A stretch of 64,000 bases of DNA from Ryuthela nishihirai (taxonomy: Eukaryota; Arthropoda; Arachnida; Araneae; Heptathelidae), in NCBI GenBank assembly GCA_038380435.1, contig JAWZYU010000130.1, forward strand, positions 628,001 through 692,000, in the 5' to 3' direction. The position numbers and the translations under genes were made by a program. Positions within the stretch are counted from its first letter, which is position 1, and every line of letters begins with the position of its first letter. Positions 1-11,703 of the stretch are shown here, piece by piece. The notes under the pieces were generated by a model. It made no database searches, had not been told where the DNA came from, and saw nothing but the letters and a program-made list of their open reading frames with translations.

Positions 1-117
1 GAAATGTATTATGTGCTCATATATATCAACATATATTATATTTCTTTTCAAAAATCTCTAGCTAGCAATCACAGCCAGAAAAAGCAAGCATTATATATTC
101 ATATATATAATACTGTT

Positions 118-230
118 AAAATACAGTCCATAAATACTCTCAACCTCATAGAGCTGTATTGTCTTGTGAAAATACAGTCCATAAATACTCTCAACCTCAT
201 AGAGCTGTATTGTCATGTGAAAATCCAGTA
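118..230. repeat. 51-bp direct repeat, about 2.2 copies
   Basis: The block beginning AAAATACAGTCC occurs at 118 and again at 169, and a third partial copy (AAAATCCAGT) starts at 220. The spacing is exactly 51 bp. The first two copies are almost identical, differing at a single base near the join. The surrounding 1-117 is plain AT-rich sequence with nothing recognisable. Confidence 0.85.
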
Positions 231-250
231 AAACTCTTGGTGGCACAGTG

Positions 251-556
251 GCAGGGGTGGCTCAGTTGGTAGAATGCCAGATTTATAATCTGCTGTTCCC
301 AGGTTTGAATCCCATCTGGGATCTTATCTGTCAATAGGGGACACTGATGTGTTTGGAAAAGACACCATCTGTAGAATGAGACATTAAGCCATGGGCCCCA
401 TACCCTGTGTATGTTAACGAACACTCTGGATAGCCTTGATGGGAGGCTACCACCTCTCCAATGTGCTGCCTCCCCTAAACTATCAGCCCTTGGGAACTGG
501 CCATTTAGCCCATTGTATGAAAGGAAGTGCCATTCAGAGGTTAATAAAAAACAACT
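251..556 (+). mobile_element. SINE-A, diverged copy
   Basis: tRNA-like head with A box (GTGGCTCAGTTGG) and B box (GGTTTGAATCCC), followed by the SINE-A body (GGGACACTGATG, GACATTAAGCC, AACACTCTGGATAGCC, GGGAGGCTACCA) and a 3' end near GCCATTCAGAGGT. It is clearly the same family as the better copies at 20642, 41821 and 43389 but carries many substitutions and small deletions, so it is an old copy. The head is not a working tRNA gene. Confidence 0.85.
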
Positions 557-590
557 GGTAGACACATAGTACTCTAATATATACATAGTA

Positions 591-786
591 CATGGCCGAG
601 TGGTTAGCGCACTTGGCTACTGATCTAAGGGACCTGGGTTCGAGCCCCGGGTAAGGCATGGCTGTTTGCGTCGTTTTTCTGCTGAGGTCCTGCCGTCCTC
701 TCAGACCTTCTACTATGGCATATAAACTGACAGGCTCCTGTCAGACCTTTGTGGCAAGCAGCTGCTTGAGGGGGTATTTTTTTTCT
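591..786 (+). mobile_element. SINE-B
   Basis: tRNA-derived head with A box (TGGCCGAGTGGTTAGCG) and B box (GGTTCGAGCCCC), then the SINE-B body (GTCGTTTTTCTGCTGAGG, CAGGCTCCTGTCAGACC, AAGCAGCTGCTTGAGGGGG) and a T-rich tail. The first about ten bases of the full family head (GCCGTCCCG, intact at 25012) are missing. It lies 35 bp downstream of a SINE-A copy. Confidence 0.9.
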
Positions 787-1534
787 TTGTATTTTGTGTT
801 GCATTAGATTTTTTTATAAACCTTTAGAATGATTTTGTAAATAAAACTGTAATTTTCATTAGGTAATTGTTATAAACTGAAAGTCCACTCTCACTACAAG
901 TATTCAGCAATATAAATTAATATCTGATTAATTAAATTTTAATGTTTCCATACTATTTTTGAATTTAAGCTTTAATGACATTATCTGCTATTTCATGGAC
1001 ATAAAAACAACATGAAAATATTTTTTTTCCATAGAATAACCAAAAATTAAAGGGTTTTAAATTTAGAAGAAATTAATTAAATTAGAAAGAAAAATAACTG
1101 GTTTTGGGTTCAACAATATCTTTTGCATATTGGATTTCAATCTGACTAAGCCATTAATAGTAACATCCATTATCTGATCTACATAAAATAATAAATAATC
1201 ATCCTTTTATTGACATTTTCAATTTCAAAAATTGTGATCGACATGATATACTCTAAAGACTGATAAAACCTGTTCCTATGGATACATAGTTACTCTACCT
1301 AGATATATGAAATATATATATTATGAATAAGAATACAAGTACAAATTTTGCAGTTCAAACAAGTGCTGATAGCATATTTATGTCTAAACTACTTTTCCCT
1401 TCAACGTATAAAACTTATTAGCTCAAAAACAAAAAAGATTGCCAAGAGAATTGTTTGTGCAATGAATATCAAACATGGACTCGACAATTTTTGTGGGCAA
1501 CGACAAATATCTGGTTTGCCCCTTAAAAATAAAA
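787..1534. other. AT-rich stretch, no recognisable feature
   Basis: Long A/T-rich intergenic sequence with homopolymer runs. No open frame with recognisable protein similarity, no RNA gene and no repeat shared with the rest of the window was seen. Confidence 0.6.
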
Positions 1535-1680
1535 AAGTATTCCCTCAAGCAACTGCTTGCCACAGAGGTCTGACAGGAGCCTGTCAGTTTACATGCCATA
1601 GTAGAAGGTCTGAGCAGATGGCAGGACCTCAGCAGAAAAACAACATGCACATCCATGCCTTACCCGGGGCTCGAACCCAG
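1535..1680 (-). mobile_element. SINE-B, head-truncated
   Basis: Reverse-complement SINE-B body (TCCCTCAAGCAACTGCTTGC, CAGGAGCCTGTCAG, CAGCAGAAAAAC) running up to the B box (GGGGCTCGAACCCAG). The tRNA-like head upstream of the B box is missing, as expected of a 5'-truncated retroposon copy. Confidence 0.85.
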
Positions 1681-1833
1681 TTTATGAAATGAAAAATGCT
1701 AGCATTCAGTAATTAACCTGATCATCCACACATTTATAGCAATTTGCAAAAGTATTAAATATGAGTAGTTAAAATATCAAATAATTCATGCTCTCAACTT
1801 CAAAACTAGGCCAAACAAATTGTATCGTGTTTG

Positions 1834-2000
1834 TGATCAAAGGAACATGGGTTGAAGTCCCAGGTAAGGCATGGATGTTTGTATTGCATCTTTCTGCTGA
1901 GATCACACCTTCCTCTCAGATCTCTAAGGCATATTACACTGGCAGGCTCCGATCAGACCTCTGTGGGAAGCAGTTGTTTGAGGAGGTATTTATATTTTAT
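1834..2000 (+). mobile_element. SINE-B, strongly diverged
   Basis: Recognisable from GGGTTGAAGTCCCAGGTAA (decayed B box), TTTCTGCTGAG, GGCATATTACACTGGCAGGC, TCAGACCTCTGTGG and TTTGAGGAGGTATTTAT in SINE-B order. The A box region is lost. Confidence 0.75.
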
Positions 2001-2854
2001 TATAATGGAAAGAACATCAGCCTCACATCTTTAGAAATTTTTATACACGATCACTAAGCGCACAATGTTACTGAAAACTATGTTGTAAAAGAAATGATAA
2101 TTGCCTTTCATGTAAAACATTTGCATCAATAAAGTCGAAAAAAAATCCAGTTAATTAGTTTTCCAATGATGAAACCACTGTTTCATAAATGAGTAAATGG
2201 CACGAGTGGGACACAAGCATATTTGTGGCAAATGAGGGCATTCAAAAGACCAAGCAATGACAGGTAATCTGCTAACATTAATAAAGTTCAATACATTAAA
2301 GCAAAACATATTATTGCAACCAAACCCATTATGCACATTAGGTGCTGGGTTATTTCCCCTCACAACAGCATTGTCCACACGACTAAAAGCCAGGTCACAA
2401 TGACTCCTTCGCTAATTAAAATGGAAACCAGAGATTCAGCATCTTTCATAACATATGCAGGATATGATTCTCCCTCTCACAGAGCCATCACTTAATATCT
2501 CATAGAATAGAGAGCAGCCTTTCCAAGCCAATCAATATCTCCTTCAGAGTTCAGTGAAGAAAATCTGAATAGAGGCAGAGTAAATATTCAACCTGGAATT
2601 TCAGACTGAAATTGACATGCTCTTCTATGCTACCAAATGAGCCAACCCATATATATATTCAGTAAAAATATAAAATAATGCAAAAAAAACTCAACCAGTA
2701 AAAACATGCTTGTTTTTAACCGCTGAAAAGGAAGTAAATACCCCTTGTTATCATTTGCAGAACCTTTCATCAGTTGGTGAAAATTGTTTAAATTTTTTTC
2801 TCCTTCATTAACACTTTACCTATTTATTTAACAACTATAATATATGCTTTTTAC
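2001..2854. other. No recognisable feature
   Basis: AT-rich sequence between a SINE-B remnant and the P-element-like transposase. It may include the 3' untranslated and terminal part of that DNA transposon, but I could not identify terminal inverted repeats in it. Confidence 0.5.
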
Positions 2855-4126
2855 TCATGGACACAATTTCTTTATTTTTCTTTCAGAGCATTTTTTTTTA
2901 TGTATTTGATCATTTCTGAAATTTGAGTAATTATTTAACATTACTTTTGATGCCAATAAACATATACTTTCTAAGCACTGTCCTAAAGTTCTACTGCAAT
3001 CACAATCATCACTAAATGGCAAATCTTGTTGAAATAAAAGAATACTTGACAATTTGTGTAGTACGGAAAGCTGTCCATCAGAAGATAGAAATTGTTCATG
3101 ATGATGTAAAATTATCTGCTCCAAAATATACCATACAACAGAAATGGCAATAAATACACTTTCTGATGGAATTATTAATTTTCCACGATCTAATTCTTTA
3201 ATAAGATCATGTGGCCCATCTACAGTATCTATTGACTTGTCTAATTGCAGCCAAAAGGAACATACATCACACTTTTTCAATCTCAGTTCTTTTCTTGCTG
3301 CATATCCACCAATATATGTTATTACAGGAATGATATTTTTGGGCACACAATCATCTACAGAGAAATAATTTTCTAAAATATCTGAATATTGCAAAATATT
3401 TACATTAACAACTTTCTCCTCTACATGTGGCAGCAAAGATTTCAGAGAGACATTCACATTGTTAGCACTAATTAGAATGTTACTCTTAAAACGAAGTCTA
3501 CGTTCACTTTCTAGCAACTGAACATAACTTATATAATAGTTAGCGCCAGACATCTGACGATACAATCCAAAACGACCTTCTAGATCATCATTTTGAAATT
3601 TACCTAACAGAATATAATCTATACGATAATGTTCAAACATATACGGTATTAGTTTAATAAATGCATCAGTAGTAATAATAAGTGACTGAAAAGTTTGGGC
3701 TGTAAGAGTTTCTATTATAGGAAAAGACTGACGCCAGTTTTTTAACCATAAAGAAAAGTCTTGTAAATATTTAATTTGAACACCTGTAGTTTTTCTAATA
3801 GGCATTCTGTCAGCATCATTAAACCTTTCTGCCTCATACACACTTTTACAATTTACTATTTTCCACCATTTTATAAAGATTGTTAAAAATGTGCATGTAT
3901 CTTCAACACCAATGAACAAATTTGGATGATCTTTAGCGACACACTTCAAAGCTGCAACATTATTTTCATTAATAAGTTTAATAGCTAAATTAACATTTTG
4001 TTTCTGAATGCTGGATGGATACAATACTTTACTTGAAAGCTGATGACCATATTTTAACACAGAATTTTTTTCTAAATCATACAGCATTTCTAAGTGTTTA
4101 AACTGTGCTTTTAATGTTAATGACAT
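2855..4126 (-). pseudogene. P-element-like transposase, C-terminal part
   Basis: A 423-residue frame that continues the transposase of 4117-5637 in another frame, overlapping it by 10 bp. It starts MSLTLKAQFKHLEMLYDLEK, which resembles the segment after the HxxK..RNN block in P-element proteins. The block LGKFQNDDLEGRFGLYRQ (175-192) matches the conserved C-terminal catalytic-glutamate region, with Glu183 the candidate, and is followed by GANYYISYVQLLESERRL. The C-terminus ends in a basic stretch (KKKCSERKIKKLC). Together the two frames give about 925 residues, close to the size of THAP9-like transposases, so one frameshift is the only obvious defect. No intron signals were evaluated; an alternative is a small intron or programmed shift at the overlap, which I consider less likely. 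Confidence 0.87.
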
Positions 4127-5637
4127 ATTGCTAAAACTTGGGAAAGTAAATGTGCATTCTTCTTTTTATCAATCCAATTGTTTCTCACACATTTTATTTC
4201 ATGAACTGAATCAAAAACTATGAAAAGCAATCTTTTTTCATCAACAGGATGTGTAATATATGGTTGCAGCATTTTATTTGATGATAAAAGTTCAAAAGCT
4301 TTTCGATTGACAGCATTGTTATCTGAAATTAGGGAGATTACCTTAAATCCAATTTGTTCTATTCCATGCACTACATTCAGAATCATGTCCTTTAAACTCT
4401 CTGCAGTCAATTTATGTATTGGGGTTATGCATACAACATCTTTGTAAGAAGATAAAATTGATGAAATCATAAAGACCTGAGCAGTTTTTGCCAGGTTTCC
4501 AGGGGAAGACTCGCTACTCCCATAAATTGAGCCACCTTTAAAGGTTAATCTAGGATCAATATAAATCTCATCTAATAACAGATTAACCAATAATTCATGA
4601 TCTTTCAGATATTTCATCTTTGTTTTTAAGTATTCAATACTCCCAGAAATTGAGGACTTAGACAATGAGTAATTACTGATCATGCGTTGTAAGGTTCTTA
4701 CATGAGGAAGAAACAAATAATTACATTTTTGTAGAACAATGTAAGCAGAACTGGAATGTATATATATTGATACAGCCAAAATAAGAGTTTCATTAGAATA
4801 TTGTCGTCGACATTTAGGAAATTTTCTTAATTTTAACTGATCAACAACAAATGATATTTGATCAAGTTCTACATCTGATGATTTCTCTAAGGTTTTAATT
4901 ACTAAATCTAAAGCTGACATACTATCAACAGATTTGAAATTTTCCTCTACATAACACATAACCTGTTTAAGGACAAGAATACTTGTTAATTTTGAAGCTT
5001 TAGTTGGTATTTTGTTTTGGCTTATTTTTATGTTTTCCATAAATACATTGAAATGTAAATCTTCACTAACAACAATGTAACCACAAATTACAGGGTGACC
5101 AGCTACACTTATGTCACACAAACACAGATATAGTTCACTATGTTTTTTAAATGATATCCACTTATCACTTTTAATTGAATTCAGGTGGGTTACTATATCC
5201 TGATGATTCTGAATAGAATTTTCCTCAATGTAATTACGAAAATCCTTAAGGCTGTTTCTGACAGCCTGGTTCATATTCTCTTCTTCAACATTAATTAACC
5301 TACGACTAGTTCCAGCATCTGAACTTAAATAGGCTGGTAAATTGCGAAAGATAGTTGGAACAGCTCCATCAACTAACTTTGGAATTTTTCTTTCATACAC
5401 TTTCACTTCATTATTTACTATTACAGTGTCTGTTCGAATAATGAACGACTCATGAAAATGTTTTACACAAACAACAGGATTTTTTACTTTCGAAAAATCG
5501 GTGGGAATCTTCCTCAACCATTTACTGCGCTGGGGCTCTTGTTTAGGAAGAGTAAAAGTTGAGGTATGTTGTTCTCCATCATAGTTGGACCGGCATCCAG
5601 CAACACTACAGCGTCTTGGCATGATTAATTTCCTCAC
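4117..5637 (-). pseudogene. THAP-domain P-element-like transposase, N-terminal part
   Basis: This 506-residue frame encodes a THAP zinc finger followed by the P-element transposase core. The likely start is Met6, because THAP proteins usually begin Met-Pro before the first cysteine. Zinc ligands of the C2CH finger are Cys10, Cys15, Cys57 and His60, with Trp40 and the AVPTIF motif (92-97) also conserved. The RNase H-like core shows LLLDEIYI (candidate catalytic Asp356), SDNN (Asp439) and an FDSVHEIKCVRNNW block (475-488) typical of P/THAP9 proteins. The frame then stops at CH, while the neighbouring minus-strand frame (2855-4126) continues the same protein. Within the overlap and just upstream, the other frame reads FTFPSFSN before its Met, fitting the family. 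A single-base indel near the A-rich codons at about 4160-4168 explains the split. Role in life: DNA cut-and-paste transposition in the nucleus. Confidence 0.88.
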
Positions 5638-5788
5638 CTATGAATTGCAAGGGACCAGTAAATTATTCTATTCACATTCCTCTTTATGTCAAAAAAGTAA
5701 AAGTACTGAGCAACTTACAACATTAAATGTGGTTTTCATTCTTTGATGAATAAAATGTGAATATTACTACAAATCATTCACTAATTAT

Positions 5789-6005
5789 CTTAATAGTCAT
5801 GGTATGTAAGAGAATTAAAAGTCTGTAGCTCTATATAAATGATTGAAATTCTTGTTAATGATAAAAATTTGGGAACTAATGTGATACATAATCTTAATAT
5901 TTAATAGTTATTGTTTGCAAGAGAATGGAAAGTGTGCAGCTCTATATAAAAAGTGAAATTTTTTTAGTGATAAAAATTTGTGAATTAATGTAATACATTG
6001 TACAT
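5789..6005. repeat. About 108-bp tandem duplication beside the transposase
   Basis: Two diverged copies, each containing AAGAGAAT, GTGCAGCTCTATATAAA (or GTCTGTAGCTCTATATAAA), GTGATAAAAATTTG and TAATGTRATACAT, lie head to tail immediately upstream of the THAP transposase start. Subterminal direct repeats are common in P-like elements, but I found no matching terminal inverted repeats, so membership in the element is inference. Confidence 0.7.
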
Positions 6006-7364
6006 TTTGCAGGTCTCATATGGTGTTATTCATAGAAACAAAAAAAAAACATAGTTATCAAACAAATAAAAACAACACAAGCATAATTTATTAACTGCAC
6101 TGCACAAGTAATATTTCTGTTTATATTGCTTTATCAGTGCTGTTAAAGTAGTCAAAATCATTTTCAATTAGAAACAGGTCAGTTATGAATTTGGTCAATA
6201 TTATTAACTCATGTACCAGGCAGGAAATTTACTAAGTCTTAACATTTAAAAAAAAAGCTTGTCAGCAGGAATTAAAAATCATGATTGACCATTTGTTTAT
6301 TAAACAGAACATTCTATCACTCTATAGCAAAGCTTTGTTTATATGATTCAAAAAACAGGATATATTAATTGGCTATTCCCCTAATAATCTAATGAAGGCT
6401 ACAGAAAAATTCAATATTGATTTCTCCGACAATAATTAGTATGGCGACTATAAAATACCTCTAAGGTGATACAGAAAGGTAGGTAAATATAGGGCCATAT
6501 CATGGCTGTATCAGAAAACTCAGTGCAAAAGAGAAATGATTTACTCAAGAGATCTGGTAGCTACTCTCAAAGCAAAATCACGTAACAAAATGTTACTTAA
6601 GTTTTAAAAAGCAATTGCTCATTTCTCAACTCATATAATAATTGTATAACACATTAGTAATATTTATGTATAATTGCACTGCCACTTTAAAATGTGACTC
6701 TTACCAGAGCATTAAAAAAACTGTAATTTGATAAACCAGTGATAAGAGGCATGAGTTTAATAGCAAAATATCAATGATAAATTAAAATATGCTGTTATTA
6801 GCAATGAAAGAATAAGTTTTTGCAATTTCTGCATTTAAAATATTGTCAATTAGTACAAGAGGTCCCTATGCTCAGATCAGATTTTATGATCATATCTATG
6901 CAAGTAACATATATAAAAGTTACTGAACAGTTGTGTTTAGTATTCACAAATATTAAACACAACTCTAAAAAAATTACGTATATTACTAAGTTTAATTCCT
7001 TCAATCAAAACAGCGATGTTATATAAGGGCAGCCAAAAAAGTTTCTAACTTAATGAAAGACCATCTCATTCAACACACCATCATTCAACACGTTGAAACT
7101 AGGCCTAAGAGAGCAATGCACTCAAAACACTTTTCAAGCACTAAATAATTACTTTTATTACTTTTATCAAACCACTAACTGCAGCAAATATTTCATGCTA
7201 CAAATAATAATAATAAGGAGAAATGCTTACCTCTTTGGGGGTAATCCAAATGTAGTTTGAAAAGAAAAACTCTTGAAATCCCGTTTACAACGACTGTAGA
7301 CCAAGCACTCGGACCAAAGCACCTCGGACTAAGTTGATCACGTGATATTCCAGTGTCGTGGCCT
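6006..7364. other. AT-rich stretch, no recognisable feature
   Basis: A/T-rich sequence without recognised coding potential. Small frames such as 6820-7026 have no recognisable similarity and biased AT-rich composition. Confidence 0.55.
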
Positions 7365-7767
7365 GTCTTTCTAGTTGGCCTTGTAACAGATAATGGTGAT
7401 GTGCGGCATGAGATTAACAGACGAATCGGGATTGCTGCCGGGTCTTTTAAGAATCTTTGGAGAGTGTGGAGAAATAGGCGTATACACCTAAAGACTAAAA
7501 TTAGACTGTATAACAGTTTGGTTCTTTCTAGGGTTAGTTATGGTAGTGAAACTTGAACATTTTGTAAACAAGATAACAGGAAACTAGATGCTTTTGATTC
7601 CTGATGCTTACGCAGTATCTTGGGCATTACGTGGTTAAACTTTGTAACTAATGATGAGGTTAGGCAAAGGAGTTTGCAACCCCCTTTAAGCAGCATAATT
7701 TGCAGAGAGAGACTCCCTTGGTTTCGCCATGTTGCCCGTATGAATAATTATAGATTGGCGAATAATA
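7365..7767 (+). pseudogene. RTE-like LINE fragment, reverse transcriptase C-terminal region
   Basis: Translation gives GDVRHEINRRIGIAAGSF, KNLWRVWRNRRIHLKTKI, RLYNSLVLSRVSYGSET, then after a stop CKQDNRKLDAFDS, and after further changes NFVTNDEVRQRSLQPP and RERLPWFRHVARM. This matches the C-terminal part of the near-complete RTE-like element at 28449-31823. Stops replace a Trp and an Arg codon, so it is dead. It ends at GCGAATAATAATTG, just before a poly-T run at about 7786. Confidence 0.88.
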
Positions 7768-7934
7768 ATTGATATAATTTGAGTTTTTTTTTTTTTTTTG
7801 AGATTTTTGGAGCTTTGCGTACCGGGAACACATTAAAGTGTAATAAGCAACCATTGGCAAGGTTTATGCGATTAAAAAATACAAACGGACTGTATTCCCT
7901 ATGCCCTTCTCTAAACCACCATTCTGCTGTTCGA

Positions 7935-8200
7935 AAAAATATCAGGTGAAGCAAGTTTAATAATATTCATAAAGTGTTTGTGGTTCGTTTATAAATTCTT
8001 TCAGGTAAATAACTTTCTAGTCAATAATTAATTTGCAGTAGAGGTAATCTAATTTTCCACTTTTTAGCATGAGAGTTATGAAATTTCAACCGAGAGCTAC
8101 TATACAGCACATTAATCTGATTATGGGATATACATTTTATAGTTAAACGCTATTTGTCGCTGTCGACCACAAACGACCCCTTTCATTTCGGCTCGGATTT
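7935..8200 (+). repeat. Inverted repeat pair 1, left arm
   Basis: About 260 bp whose reverse complement recurs at 9350-9635. Shared stretches include GTGTTTGTGGTTC, AGTAGAGGTAATCTAATT, TATGAAATTTC, TCTGATTATGGGATATA and CGCTATTTGTCG followed by GTCGACCAC. No protein coding is recognised. The arm runs directly into the left arm of pair 2. Confidence 0.85.
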
Positions 8201-8211
8201 TGTAATGCTCG

Positions 8212-9072
8212 CTCAGTAGAACAAATGGTTGTCCGAGGAAAAAAAATTCTTTGCTTAATTTTTGATTTCTTCATTTCCCTATTCGTCGTTACAGTATGCG
8301 CAGAAATATTTCTATATCGTAAATGATCAAACGGCAGTATTTTTATGTACAGGCTTTCAGATCTATTTGCCCATTATCATGGACGAAGTTCGAGACCAGC
8401 GTCTGATATTCGCAATAGATATAACGAGCTGATAGGTGACGTAACGAGCCCAAGAAATGTAAACTTGGCGATAAATATATAATTTACCCACTACACGGAA
8501 ACGCATTGTTCAGACCTAAGAAGAAGGTAATGTCCAGTACAACGAAATGTGTAATAGAAGCCTTAGATTAAACCACAGGTTTGTCCTTTGGGAACACAGG
8601 AAAAAGCGTTCTTTACCCCTAAGGACAAAGTTGCCTATGACATACGTAAGTGATTCACACCTAGCCTCGATCTAGGAATTTCTCGTTGGACACCATAGGG
8701 AAACGCGTTTTGTGAAAGCCACCTAGTTACCGCCTCTCTGGACAGCCTTCAACAAAAAGACCGAAAATAAATATGCCTAAACAAGCAATTCCTTTCATTG
8801 GTTTAAGATAAGTTAAAGATAATTTATTTTAATAACATTCAAAATAATTTACTTATTAAGGTTTTATTTAAATATTTCGAAATATTATAAAAATGTTTAC
8901 CAAAATTAAAAAAAAGGAAATAACTACCAGTTAATATTTTTGGATTAGAAGTGTTTTGATTTATACATACTTTGGTTTTGAAAAATCTTATATAAATTAT
9001 GGTGGCAACACTCGGACATACCAGAGATGACGTCATGTCCGTGTTTTCGCGACAGGATTTGTAATTCTAATT
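8212..9072 (+). repeat. Inverted repeat pair 2, left arm
   Basis: The parts 8212-8375 and 8727-9072 recur in reverse complement at 11536-11700 and 11183-11530. About 350 bp (8376-8726) are absent from the right arm. Shared blocks include ACGATATAGAAATAT-type sequence, TGATCAAACGGCAG, TTGTTGAAGGC (inverted) and the CRE-like palindrome TGACGTCA next to CGTGTTTTCGCG at about 9027-9050. No coding recognised. Confidence 0.87.
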
Positions 9073-9349
9073 TACCTGCTGAAATAATAAATCCAGTTTC
9101 TCACTGGCACACCACTGAAGATTATTGTTAACCATTCCAGTTTCCACATCCATTTAAATACTAAAACAATATTTTTTAAAACCTATATTTAAAAAAATAT
9201 TTGATTATGAACTTTAATTTATCATCAGTGACATTTTTCCATTAAATGCATATTTTAGAGCTTCCAAGTAACGTTTCTCACTGGCATAACAAGGAAATTT
9301 TGTAGCCGTTCGGTAGGGTACCTGAAAAGCATAGGAAATGAATAATGTC

Positions 9350-9635
9350 TGTATGACGAGCCAAAATAAAGTGGTCGACACCGACAAATAGCGGTTAACT
9401 ATCAATTTTATATCCCATAATCAGAATAATGTGCTGCATACTATTTGTCGGTTCGAAACCGACCGAAATTTCATAGCTCTTAGGCTACAGAGTGTAGAAT
9501 TAGATTACCTCTACTCTAAACTAATTATTCACTACAAAGTTACTTACCTGAAGGAAAATATAAAAGAACCACAAACACTTCACGAATATTATTTAACTTG
9601 ATTCAGCTGATACTTTTCGAGCTGCAGAATTGTGG
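9350..9635 (-). repeat. Inverted repeat pair 1, right arm
   Basis: Reverse complement of 7935-8200 with roughly four-fifths identity by eye. It carries a small insertion containing the local palindrome CGGTTCGAAACCG that the left arm lacks. Confidence 0.85.
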
Positions 9636-10077
9636 GTTACAGAAGGACAGGCCGACGCTATTTATCAACCGCCCGGGCCTTGCCTATGGCTGCTTCTTAT
9701 ACTAAAATCTGTTCGCGATATGCAAAGCTCTGATAACTACAAACCCTCAAAATAGGATGACTTGTTCGCCATATTTTAATAGCTAACACGGCAAATGGAA
9801 CAGCGAGAGAAGCGTTGGACGTTTGCAATAATAGGCGAATGACATCTGAGAGTGACGATTGAGGATGTATTGTTTGCACAGTCCGGAGGAAATGACATTT
9901 ACATTGTTTCGTATTCCCAACAGAGGGGTTTGTTTCCTCTTCCGCACTTACATTTTTCGGTATCTTCTATACCAAATTTACTAAAAATTATGGAGCAGAA
10001 ATAAGATGCATTCCTTTTAACCTAGTACCTCTTTCAAAAGTTTTTCGGATTCACCGTGAGTATCTTAAATTTTCGGT

Positions 10078-10950
10078 GAAGAAAGACAATGAACATCACC
10101 AAGGCGTGACACGCTAGTGATGCTCTTTTAGGATATTAATGAAAGGTTGTTTACAGCAAAATTACAGACAAGCGTTAAGGACTTCAATCTTATCTACTGT
10201 TATGCCACCACTGTGAATTCCGATGACGATGAGAAAATAGGTTTTACAGACAACTTCAAGGTATTTCGAATTCTGTGAAGAAATGAGATGTTACCCTTGT
10301 TCTACGTGACGTCAATGCCAATGTTAAACTCAATGGCTTCAGAATAACTAACACTTATTACAAACACCGCGACATACATAAGTACACGTGGGTTTCATCT
10401 CATGGGCTGCATAAGAACGTTATAGATTATATATTAATTAACAGCAAATGGACTACTTCTGTTACAAAGAACAGGTCATATTCGGAAGCTGAAATTGGAT
10501 CTGACCATTATCTTGTGAAAAGCGTTTTGCGATTTAAACTTAAGAAGTGTTGTGTTAAGGTTAAAAAATTTACCTTTAATTATGAAGCTGTGAAAGACCT
10601 AATTAGAGCACATCTTATCATGATAGGTTACTTACTCATTATGACAGTCGTGGTTTGCTTGCTACTGAAGTTCAGGAAAAATGTGACCACTTAAAATAGA
10701 CTTTTTTGGAAACTAACAGTACTCTGTTATGTAAAATGAAGCAGAGGACGCATAATTATCAGAGTGACAAGGCACTAGAGTTTATTTTAGAAAGAAAGAA
10801 CTACAGGAATGTCCTGAATCAATACTAATCCTAATAGAAAACATTATAGATAGCTTAATAAACGTGTAAAGGATCAGTTAGCTCCTGATAATAATATTTG
10901 GCTGACAGAGCCGAAGAAGCAGTTGGACAGCACAGAGCTCTACCAGGCAA
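10078..10950 (+). pseudogene. RTE-like LINE fragment, endonuclease and linker
   Basis: Decayed copy of the APE-type endonuclease of the RTE-like element. Recognisable pieces are HHQG, SIKDFNLIYCYA-like sequence, LNGFRITNTYYKHRDIHKY, NVIDYILINSKW, AEIGSDHYLVKSVL and a Lys-rich linker KLKKCCVKVKKFTFN. There are several stops and frame changes and a deletion after the GDFNAKV motif. It begins at the same internal point as the fragment at 12764. Confidence 0.85.
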
Positions 10951-11182
10951 TTCTGCGAAAAAAATAACTTGTAAAGTAATTACAAAGGTCTAAAGGTAAA
11001 ATTTTACACTGCACCGACGAAACTATCTATTCTCCTACCGAAATTTCAAATGTGTCATCAATAATTATTATTTACCACAGTGATAAGAAATTCAGCTACA
11101 GATTGTATGACTTCCTCAGATAAAAAACTATAACGTGTGAATATAAATTTAAAGTTAAATTACTAGAAGAATACAGCGGTTA

Positions 11183-11700
11183 AATAAGGATTACAAACGA
11201 TATCGCGAAAACACGGACGTGACGTCATCAGTGGAATGTCTAGTGTTGCCACTATAATTTCTATAATATCTTTAAGAAACAAAGTGTATAAATCGAAAAG
11301 AATTTCTAATCCTAAAATATTAACTGGTAATTATTCCTTTTTTTAATTTTGGTAAATATTTTTATAATATTCGGATCATTTAAATAAAATCTTAATAAGT
11401 AAATTATTTGGAATGTTATTAAAATAAATTAAATTACCTTTAACATATCTTACACCAATGGAAGGAATTGCTTGTTTTGGTATATTTATTTTCTCTCTTT
11501 TTGTTGAAGGCTATCCAGACAGGCGGTAATGGGTCAAACAGATGTGAAAGCCTGTACATAAAAAAAACTGCCGTTTGATCATTTACGATATAGAAATATA
11601 TCTACGCATACTGTAACGACAAACATCAAAATGAAAATATCAAAAATTAAGCAATGGTTTTTCTTTTTTCCCTCGGACAACCATTAGTTCTACTGACCGA
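11183..11700 (-). repeat. Inverted repeat pair 2, right arm
   Basis: Reverse complement of 8212-9072 minus an internal 350 bp. It includes GCGAAAACACGGACGTGACG followed by TCATC, TTGCCAC, and ends against the SINE-A multimer at 11704. Confidence 0.87.
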
Positions 11701-11703
11701 TAA

